Positions 17,742-25,898 of a DNA stretch of 64,000 bases are shown piece after piece. A program made the translations under genes and the position numbers. Under the pieces are notes generated by a model. It was not told the DNA's origin and did no database searches. It was given only the letters and a program-made list of their open reading frames with translations. The first letter of the stretch is position 1. Each line of letters starts with the position of its first letter. Source of the stretch: Flavobacterium terrae (lineage in GTDB: Bacteria; Bacteroidota; Bacteroidia; Flavobacteriales; Flavobacteriaceae); NCBI RefSeq assembly GCF_900142035.1, contig NZ_FQZI01000001.1, positions 868,001 through 932,000 on the forward strand. Direction: 5' to 3'.

Positions 17742-18596
17742 TTATCTTACTTCTTGATTTAAGATTAAATCAAGGTAAAGGTTGATTTTATCTTTAAGTT
17801 CTTTACGAGGAGTTATAAAGTCCAAGAAACCATGCTCTAACACGAATTCAGATGTTTGGAATCCTTCAGGTAAATCTTTACCAGTAGTGTCTTTTACAAC
17901 ACGTGGTCCAGCAAAACCAATTAATGCACCTGGTTCAGCAATATTAATATCACCAAGCATTGCGTAAGAAGCTGTAGTTCCTCCCGTTGTTGGGTCTGTA
18001 CATAATGAGATGTAAGGAATTTTAGCTTCTGCTAATTGTGCTAATTTTGCTGATGTTTTTGCTAACTGCATTAACGAATAAGCTGCTTCCATCATACGAG
18101 CTCCTCCAGATTTAGAAATCATCACAAATGGAATATTATTTTTGATAGAATAATCTATACCACGAGCAATTTTTTCTCCCACTACAGCTCCCATAGAACC
18201 CCCAATAAAAGCAAAGTCCATACAGCAAACTACTAAATCTTTTCCTTTAGATTTTCCAACAGCAGTACGCACAGCATCTTTTAATTTAGTTTTACTCATT
18301 GCGTCAACTAAACGATCAGAGTATTTTTTAGTGTCAGAAAAGTTTAATGGATCTTTTGCAGTGATGTTAGGGTCTAGCTCAGTAAATTCATTATTGTCGA
18401 ATAATATTTTAAAGTATTCAGCACTTCCTATTCGTACATGAAATTCATCTTCAGGGCTTACCCAAAGGTTTCTTTCTAATTCGTCAGAATCAACAATTTT
18501 ACCTGTAGGAGATTTGTACCATAAACCTTTAGGTACGTCCATTTTATCTTCGGTAGGGGTTGTGATACCTTTTTCTTTTCTTTTAAACCAAGCCAT
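17742..18596 (-). CDS. accD: acetyl-CoA carboxylase carboxyltransferase subunit beta (AccD)
   Basis: The 284-residue protein has the crotonase-like carboxyltransferase fold, with [60 protein letters not shown] and [14 protein letters not shown]. It transfers carboxyl from biotin to acetyl-CoA in the first step of fatty acid synthesis. An oddity is the N-terminal zinc ribbon. At the expected place ([20 protein letters not shown]) the four Cys of the E. coli-type protein are replaced by other residues, so no metal site remains. It is divergently separated from nothing upstream but lies 80 bp after fbaA on the same strand, probably co-transcribed. Confidence 0.95.
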   Translation of the reverse strand: MAWFKRKEKGITTPTEDKMDVPKGLWYKSPTGKIVDSDELERNLWVSPEDEFHVRIGSAEYFKILFDNNEFTELDPNITAKDPLNFSDTKKYSDRLVDAMSKTKLKDAVRTAVGKSKGKDLVVCCMDFAFIGGSMGAVVGEKIARGIDYSIKNNIPFVMISKSGGARMMEAAYSLMQLAKTSAKLAQLAEAKIPYISLCTDPTTGGTTASYAMLGDINIAEPGALIGFAGPRVVKDTTGKDLPEGFQTSEFVLEHGFLDFITPRKELKDKINLYLDLILNQEVR

Positions 18597-18619
18597 AATT
18601 TTTACGGTTATGAGTTAAA

Positions 18620-18671
18620 AGTTATAAATTATGAGTTACAAGACTTAACTTATAATTCATAATTTATAACT
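18620..18671. repeat. AT-rich intergenic palindrome
   Basis: Two 19-bp arms (18620-18638 and 18653-18671) are inverted copies differing at one position, around a 14-nt spacer. It sits between fbaA and accD. It lacks a T tract and GC content, so it does not look like a strong terminator. The arms resemble the common AGTTATAAATTATGA junk-like repeats of AT-rich genomes. Confidence 0.6.
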
Positions 18672-18676
18672 TATAA

Positions 18677-19744
18677 TTAAAGTGTGTTTACGTTATTTAA
18701 GTCGGCAAAAGCCTGCTCTAATCTTGTGTTGAAAGTAACTTCTCCTTCACGAACCCATTTTCTTGGGTCGTAATGTTTTTTATTTGGCGAATCTGGGCCT
18801 TCAGGACTTCCAATTTGCGTTTTTAAATAGTCGATTTTTGAAGTCATATAGTCTCTAATCCCTTCAGTAAAAGCAAATTGTAAGTCAGTGTCAATATTCA
18901 TTTTGATAACTCCGTAAGAAATAGCTTCTCTAATTTCTTCTAAAGTAGAACCTGACCCACCGTGAAATACAAAGTCTACTGGATTATTTCCAGTATTGTA
19001 TTTGTTTTGAACAAAATCTTGTGAGTTCTTAAGGATTTTTGGGGTTAATTTTACGTTTCCTGGCTTATAAACACCATGAACATTACCAAAAGCAGCAGCA
19101 ATTGTAAAACGAGGAGAAACTTTCATTAGCTCTTCATAGGCATAAGCTACTTCTTCAGGTTGTGTGTATAATTTTGAACTATCTACATCACTGTTGTCAA
19201 CACCATCTTCTTCACCACCAGTAATTCCTAATTCGATTTCTAATGTCATACCCATTTTACTCATACGAGCCAAGTATTCTTTACAGATTTCAATATTTTC
19301 ATGAAGTGGTTCTTCAGATAAATCAATCATGTGTGAAGAATATAATGGCTTTCCTGTTTCAGCAAAATGCTTTTCAGAAGCGTCTAATAAACCATCAATC
19401 CAAGGTAATAAGTTTTTTGCACAGTGGTCTGTATGTAAAATAACAGTAGCACCATAAGCTTCAGCTAACGTATGAATGTGTTTTGCACCAGCAATTGCTC
19501 CTAAAATAGCAGATTTTTGTCCTTCGTTAGACAAACCTTTCCCTGCATTAAATTGTGCACCTCCATTTGAAAACTGAATTATTACAGGAGCATTAAGCTT
19601 AGCAGCTGTTTCTAAAACTCCATTGATTGTGCTTGAACCTACTACATTTACTGCTGGTAGAGCAAATCCTTTTTCTTTTGCGTAGTTAAAAATTTCTTGA
19701 ACTTGGTCTCCAGTAGCAACTCCTGGTTTTATGTTGTGCGCCAT
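18677..19744 (-). CDS. fbaA: class II fructose-bisphosphate aldolase
   Basis: The 355-residue product matches the class IIA aldolase. Zinc-binding His residues are in ILHTDHCAKNLLPW, followed by SSHMIDLSEEP, the ELGITGGEEDGVDNS loop, AAFGNVHGVYKPGNV and the phosphate-binding VFHGGSGST and INIDTDLQ-type region (MNIDTDLQFAF). It interconverts fructose 1,6-bisphosphate with the triose phosphates in the cytosol. It lies upstream of accD on the same strand. Confidence 0.97.
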   Translation of the reverse strand: MAHNIKPGVATGDQVQEIFNYAKEKGFALPAVNVVGSSTINGVLETAAKLNAPVIIQFSNGGAQFNAGKGLSNEGQKSAILGAIAGAKHIHTLAEAYGATVILHTDHCAKNLLPWIDGLLDASEKHFAETGKPLYSSHMIDLSEEPLHENIEICKEYLARMSKMGMTLEIELGITGGEEDGVDNSDVDSSKLYTQPEEVAYAYEELMKVSPRFTIAAAFGNVHGVYKPGNVKLTPKILKNSQDFVQNKYNTGNNPVDFVFHGGSGSTLEEIREAISYGVIKMNIDTDLQFAFTEGIRDYMTSKIDYLKTQIGSPEGPDSPNKKHYDPRKWVREGEVTFNTRLEQAFADLNNVNTL

Positions 19745-19786
19745 ATGTTTATTTTTTTAGATTGACAAAATTACAAATTTACTTAA

Positions 19787-22327
19787 TTAGAAAGGATAGT
19801 TTATACCAATATTTAAAACTGACTTATCAAATCTCATTTCTTTAAACCATCTTTCACTTTCTATACGTGCTGGATTATATGTTTTAAAGCCTAAATCTAG
19901 TCTCACCAAAAAGAAATTAAAATCATATCTAAATCCAATTCCAGTTCCCAAAGCTAAACTTTCAAGTGATTTAAATCCATTAAAAATTTTTGTTTCATCA
20001 GTTTCACTGTCAGAAATATTCCAAATATTTCCACAGTCTGCAAAAAGAGCACTGTTTAAATCACCAAATAAGTTAAAACGATATTCAGCATTTAAAGCAA
20101 TTTTCATGTTAGCTTCATTAAAATCATTTAATCCTCCTGAGCTTCCAGGTCCAAGGCTATAGGACTCCCATGCTCTGTTATCATTAGTTCCTCCTGCAAA
20201 ATAACTTCGAGAAAAAGGTATTGATTTTGAATTTCCATAAGGTATTGCAATACCAAAAAAACTTCTAAAAGCTATTATTTTGTTGTGGTTTAAATCCCAA
20301 TGTTTAATAAATTCAAATTCCGATTTTAAATATTGTGAATATTGTAAACCGAAAATGTCTTTTGTTCCGTCTGGATTTTTTTCTTGTTTAGTAACTCCAG
20401 ACAAAAGAGAAAGTAAGTTTCCAGCTGATTCAATTTTTCCTCTAAAACTGTAAAATTCTTTATCCAAGAAGTCGGTTTTAGAATCTCTGTAATAGGAAAG
20501 ATTTGAAGCAAAAATTAAGTTGTTTTCTGTTAAACGATCCTTTCGTTCTTTAATACTTTTTATTGTTCTGTAATCAGATCCAAAAGGATCTAAGGCAGGA
20601 AATTGATTGTTTAGTGCGCTTGAAATAAAACCATCTGCACCACCTTCTTCTTTTGTTAAATTTCCAAATTCATCATAAAACAATGGTATTGTGTTATAAA
20701 TGTGCGCTAATGTGTTTAGTCTATTATAAGAAGAGTTGTAAACATTAAAATAATTATTGATATTAATGTTTTTAACATATTGAACGTTTATCAAATCAAA
20801 CTTAAAGTTGGTGTTCTTTTTTGGAGTCCAACTGTAATTTATTATTGAAGTAAAGTTTTCTTTGTCAAGACCTATGTTTTGTTGTTTTGCAAATCCTGTA
20901 CTAATATAGCTAGTTGGAAACATTCTTTTTGGGATAATCCTTGTAGTTTTAAAAGGAAGAAATAGCCTTGGGAATGATAAACGTAAATCAGCCCCAATTT
21001 CGGTTACATTAAAGAAGCTATCATCAGGGTTTGAAAATTGTTTTGAAGAACCAATGTTTCCACGCAAACCAAATTCTAATATTTCTGCACCTCTAAATAT
21101 ATTTCTAATTGACACAGATGTACTACCTGATATACCAAACTGTTGTATGTTTGAATGTGTAAAATCTGCATTTGCTTTAAAACTAAATTTATCCTTAGAT
21201 TTTAAATAAATATTCACTTTTAATTTTCCTAAGGAATCTTCTTTGTACTCAATATTGGGATAGAAGAAAATATTTAGATTACTCAATGATCTTAAAGTTT
21301 GTGTTTTTGCATCCTCACTATACAAGCTGTCTTTTTGAATAAATACGGCACTAGTAATTGCTCTAGGTCTGTAGCGTAGTTTGTTTGTACTGTAAATGTT
21401 ATATCTTCTTGTAATAGCACTATCTGCAACAGCTTTTTGATTTTTTGCTTCTTTTTCAATAGTGAATATGTTTACTTCACTGATGCGATAAATTTGATGA
21501 GGTTCTTTTTTTATGGAGTCGCCATCTTTCACTTCTCTATCGTAAATATTTATCGTTACAGGGGCTTTTTTTGAAGTTGTATCTATTACAAAATCAATAT
21601 TTTCTCTTTGAAAATGGTATACTCCATGATTTTTAAAATAAGAAGTTAAACGTGCTCGTTCATTATCAAAATTTAGGGTTTTGTACTGATCGCCAACTTT
21701 TATTAAAGACTTATTTTGAGTAAGTAGGTATAGTGAGTCTATTGCAGGAGTTTCAATGTTTCTTGAAATCGTATCTAAGAAAGTTGGTTCCCCAGTCGTC
21801 ACTTTGTAGTTTACTTCACTAAAACGATTTTCATATTTTACTTTATATTGAACTTTAGCATTAAAATATCCTTCATTAAAGTGATAGGCTTTAAGTTGTT
21901 TTGTAGTTCTTCTTATTTTTGTTGTGTCAAGTATTGCTGGTGGTTCACCAGTTTTTTTTAAAAATGTGTGTATGCCAGAGTACCAAAATGATTTTCCTAA
22001 TCTATTTACTTGCTTTTTTGATAGCCAATTTGCCTGACGATAATATTTTTTTGGATTGTTGATATATTTTGCTTTGAAAAGAGAATCTGTGTTTTCTTTT
22101 GCTAAATTGAATAAATGTAGTCTTAGTTTAAAACCTAAAATAGATGAGTTGGGTTGCTGAATGATTAATGATGTTAGTTTTTCATCGGTAATGTTTTTGT
22201 TGTTAACTTCTAAATTGTTTTTAGTTAACAAGTATTTTTTAGTAGGAACTTTTTTTACAACATTACATGCTGAAATAAGTGCCGCAATTACGATAAATAT
22301 TGATATTTTTGTAGCGAAATTATTCAA
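19787..22327 (-). CDS. BamA/TamA-family outer-membrane lipoprotein (TamL-like)
   Basis: The 846-residue protein begins with a lipoprotein signal (IVIAALISAC, lipid Cys21). POTRA-like repeats follow (NEGYFNAKVQYKVKYENRFSEVNYKVTTG; a second around DGDSIKKEPHQIYRISEVNIF). The C-terminal half is an Omp85-type 16-strand barrel with FRGAEILEFGLRGNIG, RSYFAGGTNDNRAWESYSLGPG and a terminal SVLNIGINYPF. The lipid anchor marks it as TamL, the Bacteroidetes counterpart of TamA that pairs with TamB in envelope biogenesis. No tamB lies next to it. The start codon is TTG; a TATTTTTG promoter box at 22346-22353 leaves room for only a very short leader, which supports this start. Confidence 0.88.
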   Translation of the reverse strand: MNNFATKISIFIVIAALISACNVVKKVPTKKYLLTKNNLEVNNKNITDEKLTSLIIQQPNSSILGFKLRLHLFNLAKENTDSLFKAKYINNPKKYYRQANWLSKKQVNRLGKSFWYSGIHTFLKKTGEPPAILDTTKIRRTTKQLKAYHFNEGYFNAKVQYKVKYENRFSEVNYKVTTGEPTFLDTISRNIETPAIDSLYLLTQNKSLIKVGDQYKTLNFDNERARLTSYFKNHGVYHFQRENIDFVIDTTSKKAPVTINIYDREVKDGDSIKKEPHQIYRISEVNIFTIEKEAKNQKAVADSAITRRYNIYSTNKLRYRPRAITSAVFIQKDSLYSEDAKTQTLRSLSNLNIFFYPNIEYKEDSLGKLKVNIYLKSKDKFSFKANADFTHSNIQQFGISGSTSVSIRNIFRGAEILEFGLRGNIGSSKQFSNPDDSFFNVTEIGADLRLSFPRLFLPFKTTRIIPKRMFPTSYISTGFAKQQNIGLDKENFTSIINYSWTPKKNTNFKFDLINVQYVKNININNYFNVYNSSYNRLNTLAHIYNTIPLFYDEFGNLTKEEGGADGFISSALNNQFPALDPFGSDYRTIKSIKERKDRLTENNLIFASNLSYYRDSKTDFLDKEFYSFRGKIESAGNLLSLLSGVTKQEKNPDGTKDIFGLQYSQYLKSEFEFIKHWDLNHNKIIAFRSFFGIAIPYGNSKSIPFSRSYFAGGTNDNRAWESYSLGPGSSGGLNDFNEANMKIALNAEYRFNLFGDLNSALFADCGNIWNISDSETDETKIFNGFKSLESLALGTGIGFRYDFNFFLVRLDLGFKTYNPARIESERWFKEMRFDKSVLNIGINYPF

Positions 22328-22345
22328 AGAATCAGAAATTTATTT

Positions 22346-22353
22346 CAAAAATA
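22346..22353 (-). promoter_or_regulatory. -7 promoter element (TATTTTTG) of the TamL-like gene
   Basis: On the minus strand the sequence reads TATTTTTG, a match to TAnnTTTG, 18 bp ahead of the TTG start. It also abuts the divergent methyltransferase gene starting at 22363. Confidence 0.5.
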
Positions 22354-22362
22354 CACTTTTTT

Positions 22363-23091
22363 ATGGTTAGTAAAAACCAAATAAAACTTATAACGAGTTT
22401 AGTTCAAAAAAAATATAGAAAACAACATGGTTTATTCATTGCAGAAGGTGTAAAAGTAATTAATGAATTGATTAAATCAAACTTTGAATTAGAACATTTG
22501 TATATTACTAAACCCCTGTTTTTTGGTGTTTCCGAAAAAATAAAAACTTTGGTTACAGATTCAGAGTTAAAAAAAATATCTGCTTTAACTATGTCAAATG
22601 ATTGTCTAGCAGTTTTTAAGATTCCTAATGAAAGAAAAATAAAGACAGATGGTTTAATTGTAGCATTAGATGATGTTAGAGATCCAGGAAATTTGGGAAC
22701 AATTATTAGGCTTTGTGATTGGTTTGGGATAGAGCAATTAATTTGTTCTGAGCAAACAGTTGATTTATATAATCCAAAGGTTGTTCAAGCAACAATGGGT
22801 TCTATTTCGAGAGTTAATGTAAGTTATGTAGATTTGAGTGATACTTTGATTAATTTGGAACTGCCTATTTTTGGAACGTTTATGGATGGTGAGAATATTT
22901 ATAAAACAAAGCTGCCATCAAATGGCGTTATAGTTTTAGGAAATGAGGCCAACGGTATTTCTTCTGAAATTGAAAAAATTGCAACACATAAAATAGCCAT
23001 CCCTAGATTTGGAAATCTACAATTAACAGAGAGTTTAAACGTTGCTACTGCTACAGCAATTGTGTTAAGTGAATTTAAGCGGGCAACTTAA
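22363..23091 (+). CDS. TrmH/SpoU-family RNA 2'-O-methyltransferase
   Basis: The 242-residue protein has an N-terminal RNA-binding substrate domain (YRKQHGLFIAEGVKVINELI) and a SPOUT catalytic domain with the three family motifs: LDDVRDPGNLGTIIRLCDWFG, VVLGNEANGIS (here VIVLGNEANGIS) and IPRFGNLQLTESLNVATA. It methylates a ribose 2'-OH in rRNA or tRNA using SAM; the exact target cannot be read from the sequence. It is divergent from the tamL-like gene with only 35 bp between starts. Confidence 0.93.
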   Translation: MVSKNQIKLITSLVQKKYRKQHGLFIAEGVKVINELIKSNFELEHLYITKPLFFGVSEKIKTLVTDSELKKISALTMSNDCLAVFKIPNERKIKTDGLIVALDDVRDPGNLGTIIRLCDWFGIEQLICSEQTVDLYNPKVVQATMGSISRVNVSYVDLSDTLINLELPIFGTFMDGENIYKTKLPSNGVIVLGNEANGISSEIEKIATHKIAIPRFGNLQLTESLNVATATAIVLSEFKRAT

Positions 23092-23094
23092 GTC

Positions 23095-23805
23095 TTAGTG
23101 GAAAGCAAAATTAATAAAGATACCTCTTGTAGACATCTTGTCTATGTTTCCAGTCCAAGGACTATTAGGATCATTATCAGGAATTAATTCGTTTTTCATT
23201 CCAAATACACCTCTTATTGAAGGAGAAAATTTGAAATATTCAAAATATAAATCGATTCCAACTCCCATTTCATAGTTACTACTATTATTAATCATTCTAA
23301 ATCTATCGGCCGAATTGTCGTCTACAGAATCTGAATTACTTGTAAGATTTAAAGAATTAGAAACTCCCCCAATCAAGTATGGTTTCACATTTCCAATTCG
23401 TTTTGAGGAAAATTTAAGTAGTAAAGGAAAATGAATGTAAGTAGATTTTACCTCTCTTAAAGCATCTACTGGGTCAGATATGTTTTGAAAGTGTAAGTTT
23501 CTTTGTCCATACGATAAACCTGGTTCAAAACGCAAATCAAAATGTTCTGTTAGTCTTAAATTTGCTATTAAACCAACATTAAAACCCATTTGACTATCAA
23601 CTAAAATATCTTGACCATCGTATTTTTTATCAATTTTGAAATCATAATTATTGAAACCTAAATAAAAACCAAAATGAATTCTTTGTTTGTCAAAGTTTTC
23701 AAGATTTATAATAGGTTTTCTAGCAAACATACTTTTGGTAAATACTTGCGCATTACTTATTGTAGAAGTGATTATGAAAACCAAGATTAAGAGTCTATTA
23801 CTCAT
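23095..23805 (-). CDS. porT: PorT/SprT-family type IX secretion protein
   Basis: The 236-residue protein has a signal peptide (MSNRLLILVFIITSTISNAQ) and an eight-strand beta-barrel pattern with alternating hydrophobic residues, e.g. IHFGFYLGFNNYDFKI, LRFEPGLSYGQRNLHF, KPYLIGGVSNSLN and a terminal GIFINFAFH. Its position directly downstream of ubiE, with 9 bp between them, is to my knowledge the usual location of porT/sprT in flavobacteria. PorT is needed for type IX protein secretion and gliding. The assignment rests on topology and synteny. Confidence 0.85.
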   Translation of the reverse strand: MSNRLLILVFIITSTISNAQVFTKSMFARKPIINLENFDKQRIHFGFYLGFNNYDFKIDKKYDGQDILVDSQMGFNVGLIANLRLTEHFDLRFEPGLSYGQRNLHFQNISDPVDALREVKSTYIHFPLLLKFSSKRIGNVKPYLIGGVSNSLNLTSNSDSVDDNSADRFRMINNSSNYEMGVGIDLYFEYFKFSPSIRGVFGMKNELIPDNDPNSPWTGNIDKMSTRGIFINFAFH

Positions 23806-23814
23806 TTTATTGTA

Positions 23815-24546
23815 TTATTTTTTTGTTGCAGTGTAAATGGTTGCTACTCCAAATGTTTGAGGCATATGTTTTACATCTATAAACCCAATTTTTTGCAAAA
23901 TATTGTTTAATGATTTTCCGTAAGGAAAAATAGAAGCTGAATCTGAGAGATACTTGTAAGCAACTTTATCCTTTGAGAACATTTTTCCAATAAGAGGAAG
24001 AATATTTTTTGTATAAATAGCATACCCTTGTTTAAAAGGAAATTTCTCAGGTACTGATGTTTCTAGAATAACAAATATTCCATTTGGTTTAAGTACTCTT
24101 AAGATTTCAGACAGACCAAGTTCTAGATTTTCAAAGTTTCGAATCCCAAAAGCAACAGTTATTGCATCAAAAGAATTGTCATTGAATGGTATTTTTTCAG
24201 AATCACCTAAAGCCATTTCTATTTTGTTTGAAAGGTTTTTTTGAGCGATTTTTTGTTTTCCTACTTCAAGCATCCCAGCTGAAATGTCTAAACCAATTAT
24301 TTTAGTAGCATTTGTCTCTGCTAATAAGATGGCTAAATCGCCAGTTCCAGTAGCAATGTCGAGAACAGTTTCGGGATTTTTAGATGCAACTAATTTTAAT
24401 ATCTTTTTGCGCCACTTTACATCTACTCCAAAAGAGATTACTCTATTCAAATTGTCATAATTGTTTGATATGTTATCAAACATTTTTGCGACCTGTTCTT
24501 TCTTGCCTAAGTCAGAATCTTTGTATGGTTTAGTGCTAATTGACAT
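23815..24546 (-). CDS. ubiE: demethylmenaquinone methyltransferase UbiE/MenG
   Basis: The 243-residue class I SAM methyltransferase shows VAKMFDNISNNYDNLNRVISFGVDVKWRK at the N-terminus, SAM motif I in VLDIATGTGDLAI, GLDISAGMLEVG, and the UbiE signature YAIYTKNILPLIGKMFSKD near the end. It methylates demethylmenaquinone to menaquinone, the quinone used by flavobacterial respiration. It precedes porT in one transcription unit. Confidence 0.96.
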   Translation of the reverse strand: MSISTKPYKDSDLGKKEQVAKMFDNISNNYDNLNRVISFGVDVKWRKKILKLVASKNPETVLDIATGTGDLAILLAETNATKIIGLDISAGMLEVGKQKIAQKNLSNKIEMALGDSEKIPFNDNSFDAITVAFGIRNFENLELGLSEILRVLKPNGIFVILETSVPEKFPFKQGYAIYTKNILPLIGKMFSKDKVAYKYLSDSASIFPYGKSLNNILQKIGFIDVKHMPQTFGVATIYTATKK

Positions 24547-24664
24547 AAAATTAATTTCAGCAAATATAGAATTTAATTTTTAATCCCTGAAAAATAGGCA
24601 TCTCATCGATGTTTATAGAATGTTTATCGTTTTTCCTAACTGAAATCAGGTATTTTTGAAAATA

Positions 24665-24822
24665 CTAAGTATTTGGTATTGTGTCAATTGAAAAAAAATG
24701 TTAAATTTATCTTCTAATTACGTCGGAAATGAGTTTTATTTTACTGGTGTTTTTAAGATAAAATAATTGACACGATTGTTTTATAATCGCAATCACAAAC
24801 GATCTTTTTCATCGTTTTTTTT
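24665..24822 (+). ncRNA. candidate small RNA gene with own promoter and terminator
   Basis: A TATTTTTG -7 box at 24651-24658 would start a transcript near 24665. It contains a long hairpin closed by a perfect 9-bp stem (GTGTCAATT 24681-24689 with AATTGACAC 24765-24773). Inside is an 8-bp helix (TTTATCTT 24706-24713 with AAGATAAA 24755-24762). A second small hairpin is at 24773-24789. A clear terminator follows: AAACGAT / ATCGTTT at 24797-24817, then T run to 24822. An internal 22-codon ORF (24698-24766) exists but is not convincing. No known family was recognised with certainty; the bulged long hairpin suggests a 6S-like or other regulatory RNA. Confidence 0.5.
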
Positions 24823-24860
24823 AAGTGTCACAAACGTTCTTTGGGTTAAATTTGTTTTTG

Positions 24861-25042
24861 GAAATTTTAGTTTTGTTGCGTTACTTTAGTGGTATTTGGT
24901 AATGCGGCGTTAGAGATTCTAATATCCGTTTTTTATTGGCCATTATAGGTTTGGTTGAACAGTAGAAAACAAGATACGATTGCTTTTACACCAAAACGAC
25001 ATTATTAGAGAAAAACACTTCTTAATGAAGTGTTTTTTTTTT
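24861..25042 (+). ncRNA. second candidate structured RNA, about 180 nt
   Basis: A TAAATTTG box at 24847-24854 precedes a region with a 10-bp G-U-containing stem (GTTGCGTTAC around 24875-24884 with GTAATGCGGC around 24899-24908). It ends in a strong terminator: AACACTTC / GAAGTGTT at 25014-25034 followed by ten T. No ORF covers it. The size is close to that of 6S RNA, but I could not establish the closing stem or bubble. The terminator hairpin may instead serve only the convergent folA gene, since it has A residues on its other side. Confidence 0.35.
25014..25042. terminator. terminator downstream of folA / of the candidate RNA
   Basis: An 8-bp stem AACACTTC / GAAGTGTT with a TTAAT loop is flanked by ten T on the plus strand and five A on the other side. 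It is immediately 3' of folA on the minus strand and so can work in both directions. Confidence 0.85.
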
Positions 25043-25046
25043 GTCT

Positions 25047-25538
25047 TTACTTTATTGCTTTATGATATGTCTCGAAAGTAAAAGAGTATTTGTGTTTTTC
25101 GTCTTTATCATGAAATTCTGAAGAAGTAAGTTTCCATAATGAGGTGTCTATTTCAGGAAAAAAGGTGTCTGCTTCAAACTTTTCATGAACTCGAGTTAGT
25201 TCTATGCAGTCTGCAATGTTTATGCTTTGTTTGTAAATTTCTCCACCTCCTATAATATATATTGTTTCGTTTTTCGGACAAACTTCTAACCCTTTTTCTA
25301 AGTTATTAGCTATTAAACAGCCATCAGGAGCTTCATAGTCTTTACTTCGTGTGATAATGACATGTGTTCGATTAGGTAGAGGTTTGGAGAAGCTTTCAAA
25401 AGTTTTTCTGCCCATTATTATATAATGACCAGTTGTTAGTGTTTTAAAACGTTTGAAATCATTTGGTAAATGCCAAAGTAGGTCATTGTCTTTCCCAAGT
25501 TCGTTATTTTCCCCTGCAGCAGCAATTAGTGTAATCAT
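25047..25538 (-). CDS. folA: dihydrofolate reductase
   Basis: The 163-residue protein is a standard bacterial DHFR: MITLIAAAGENNELGKDNDLLWHLPNDFKRF at the N-terminus with the substrate-binding Asp in this stretch, IIMGRKTFESF, RTHVIITRS and IIGGGEIYKQSI with the NADPH-binding glycines. It reduces dihydrofolate to tetrahydrofolate with NADPH in the cytosol. Its stop region lies beside a terminator, and its start touches the stop of the preceding 2TM gene. Together with thyA close by it forms the usual thymidylate cycle. Confidence 0.97.
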   Translation of the reverse strand: MITLIAAAGENNELGKDNDLLWHLPNDFKRFKTLTTGHYIIMGRKTFESFSKPLPNRTHVIITRSKDYEAPDGCLIANNLEKGLEVCPKNETIYIIGGGEIYKQSINIADCIELTRVHEKFEADTFFPEIDTSLWKLTSSEFHDKDEKHKYSFTFETYHKAIK

Positions 25539-25867
25539 TATGTGCTTTTTTGATCTAAATCTTTTTGCAATTGTTCAATTTTGCGTTCTTGTTTAGCAAT
25601 TAGTTTATCAATTTGAGCTCGCTCCCAGTTTTTGTTCATAAAACTATCTGTGATAAAAACTCGTATAAAGTGTAAAACGAATATAAAGCACCAAATGGTA
25701 ATTGCCCATAAGAACCAATGAGAATCAGGAAAAACACCAAGAAGTTTGTTTGCTATTACAAAAAATATACTTCCTAAAACAAATAATACAAAGTGATAAT
25801 ATAAGCGTTTTTTTTGCTTTAAACGCAAACGTGCATACTCGTATAGTTCGTGTTGATTAATGTCCAT
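25538..25867 (-). CDS. 2TM domain membrane protein, function unknown
   Basis: This small protein of 109 residues fits the 2TM domain family. A short N-terminal helix with ARLRLKQKKRLYYHFVLF leads into two transmembrane segments (LFVLGSIFFVIANKLLGVF and WFLWAITIWCFIFVLHF). It ends in a basic and acidic helical tail (KLIAKQERKIEQLQKDL). In Bacteroidetes the domain also occurs attached to LytTR or histidine-kinase systems; here it stands alone. Its last base overlaps the folA start, so the two are coupled. The function is unknown. Confidence 0.85.
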   Translation of the reverse strand: MDINQHELYEYARLRLKQKKRLYYHFVLFVLGSIFFVIANKLLGVFPDSHWFLWAITIWCFIFVLHFIRVFITDSFMNKNWERAQIDKLIAKQERKIEQLQKDLDQKST

Positions 25868-25898
25868 AAGGTTTAGTTTACGGATTAAATATAATAAA

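Noticed and set aside
24547..25046. tmRNA, RNase P RNA or SRP RNA in the 500-bp gap
   Set aside because: No tRNA-like ends, no GAGGAAAGUCC-type core and no SRP tetraloop region were found.
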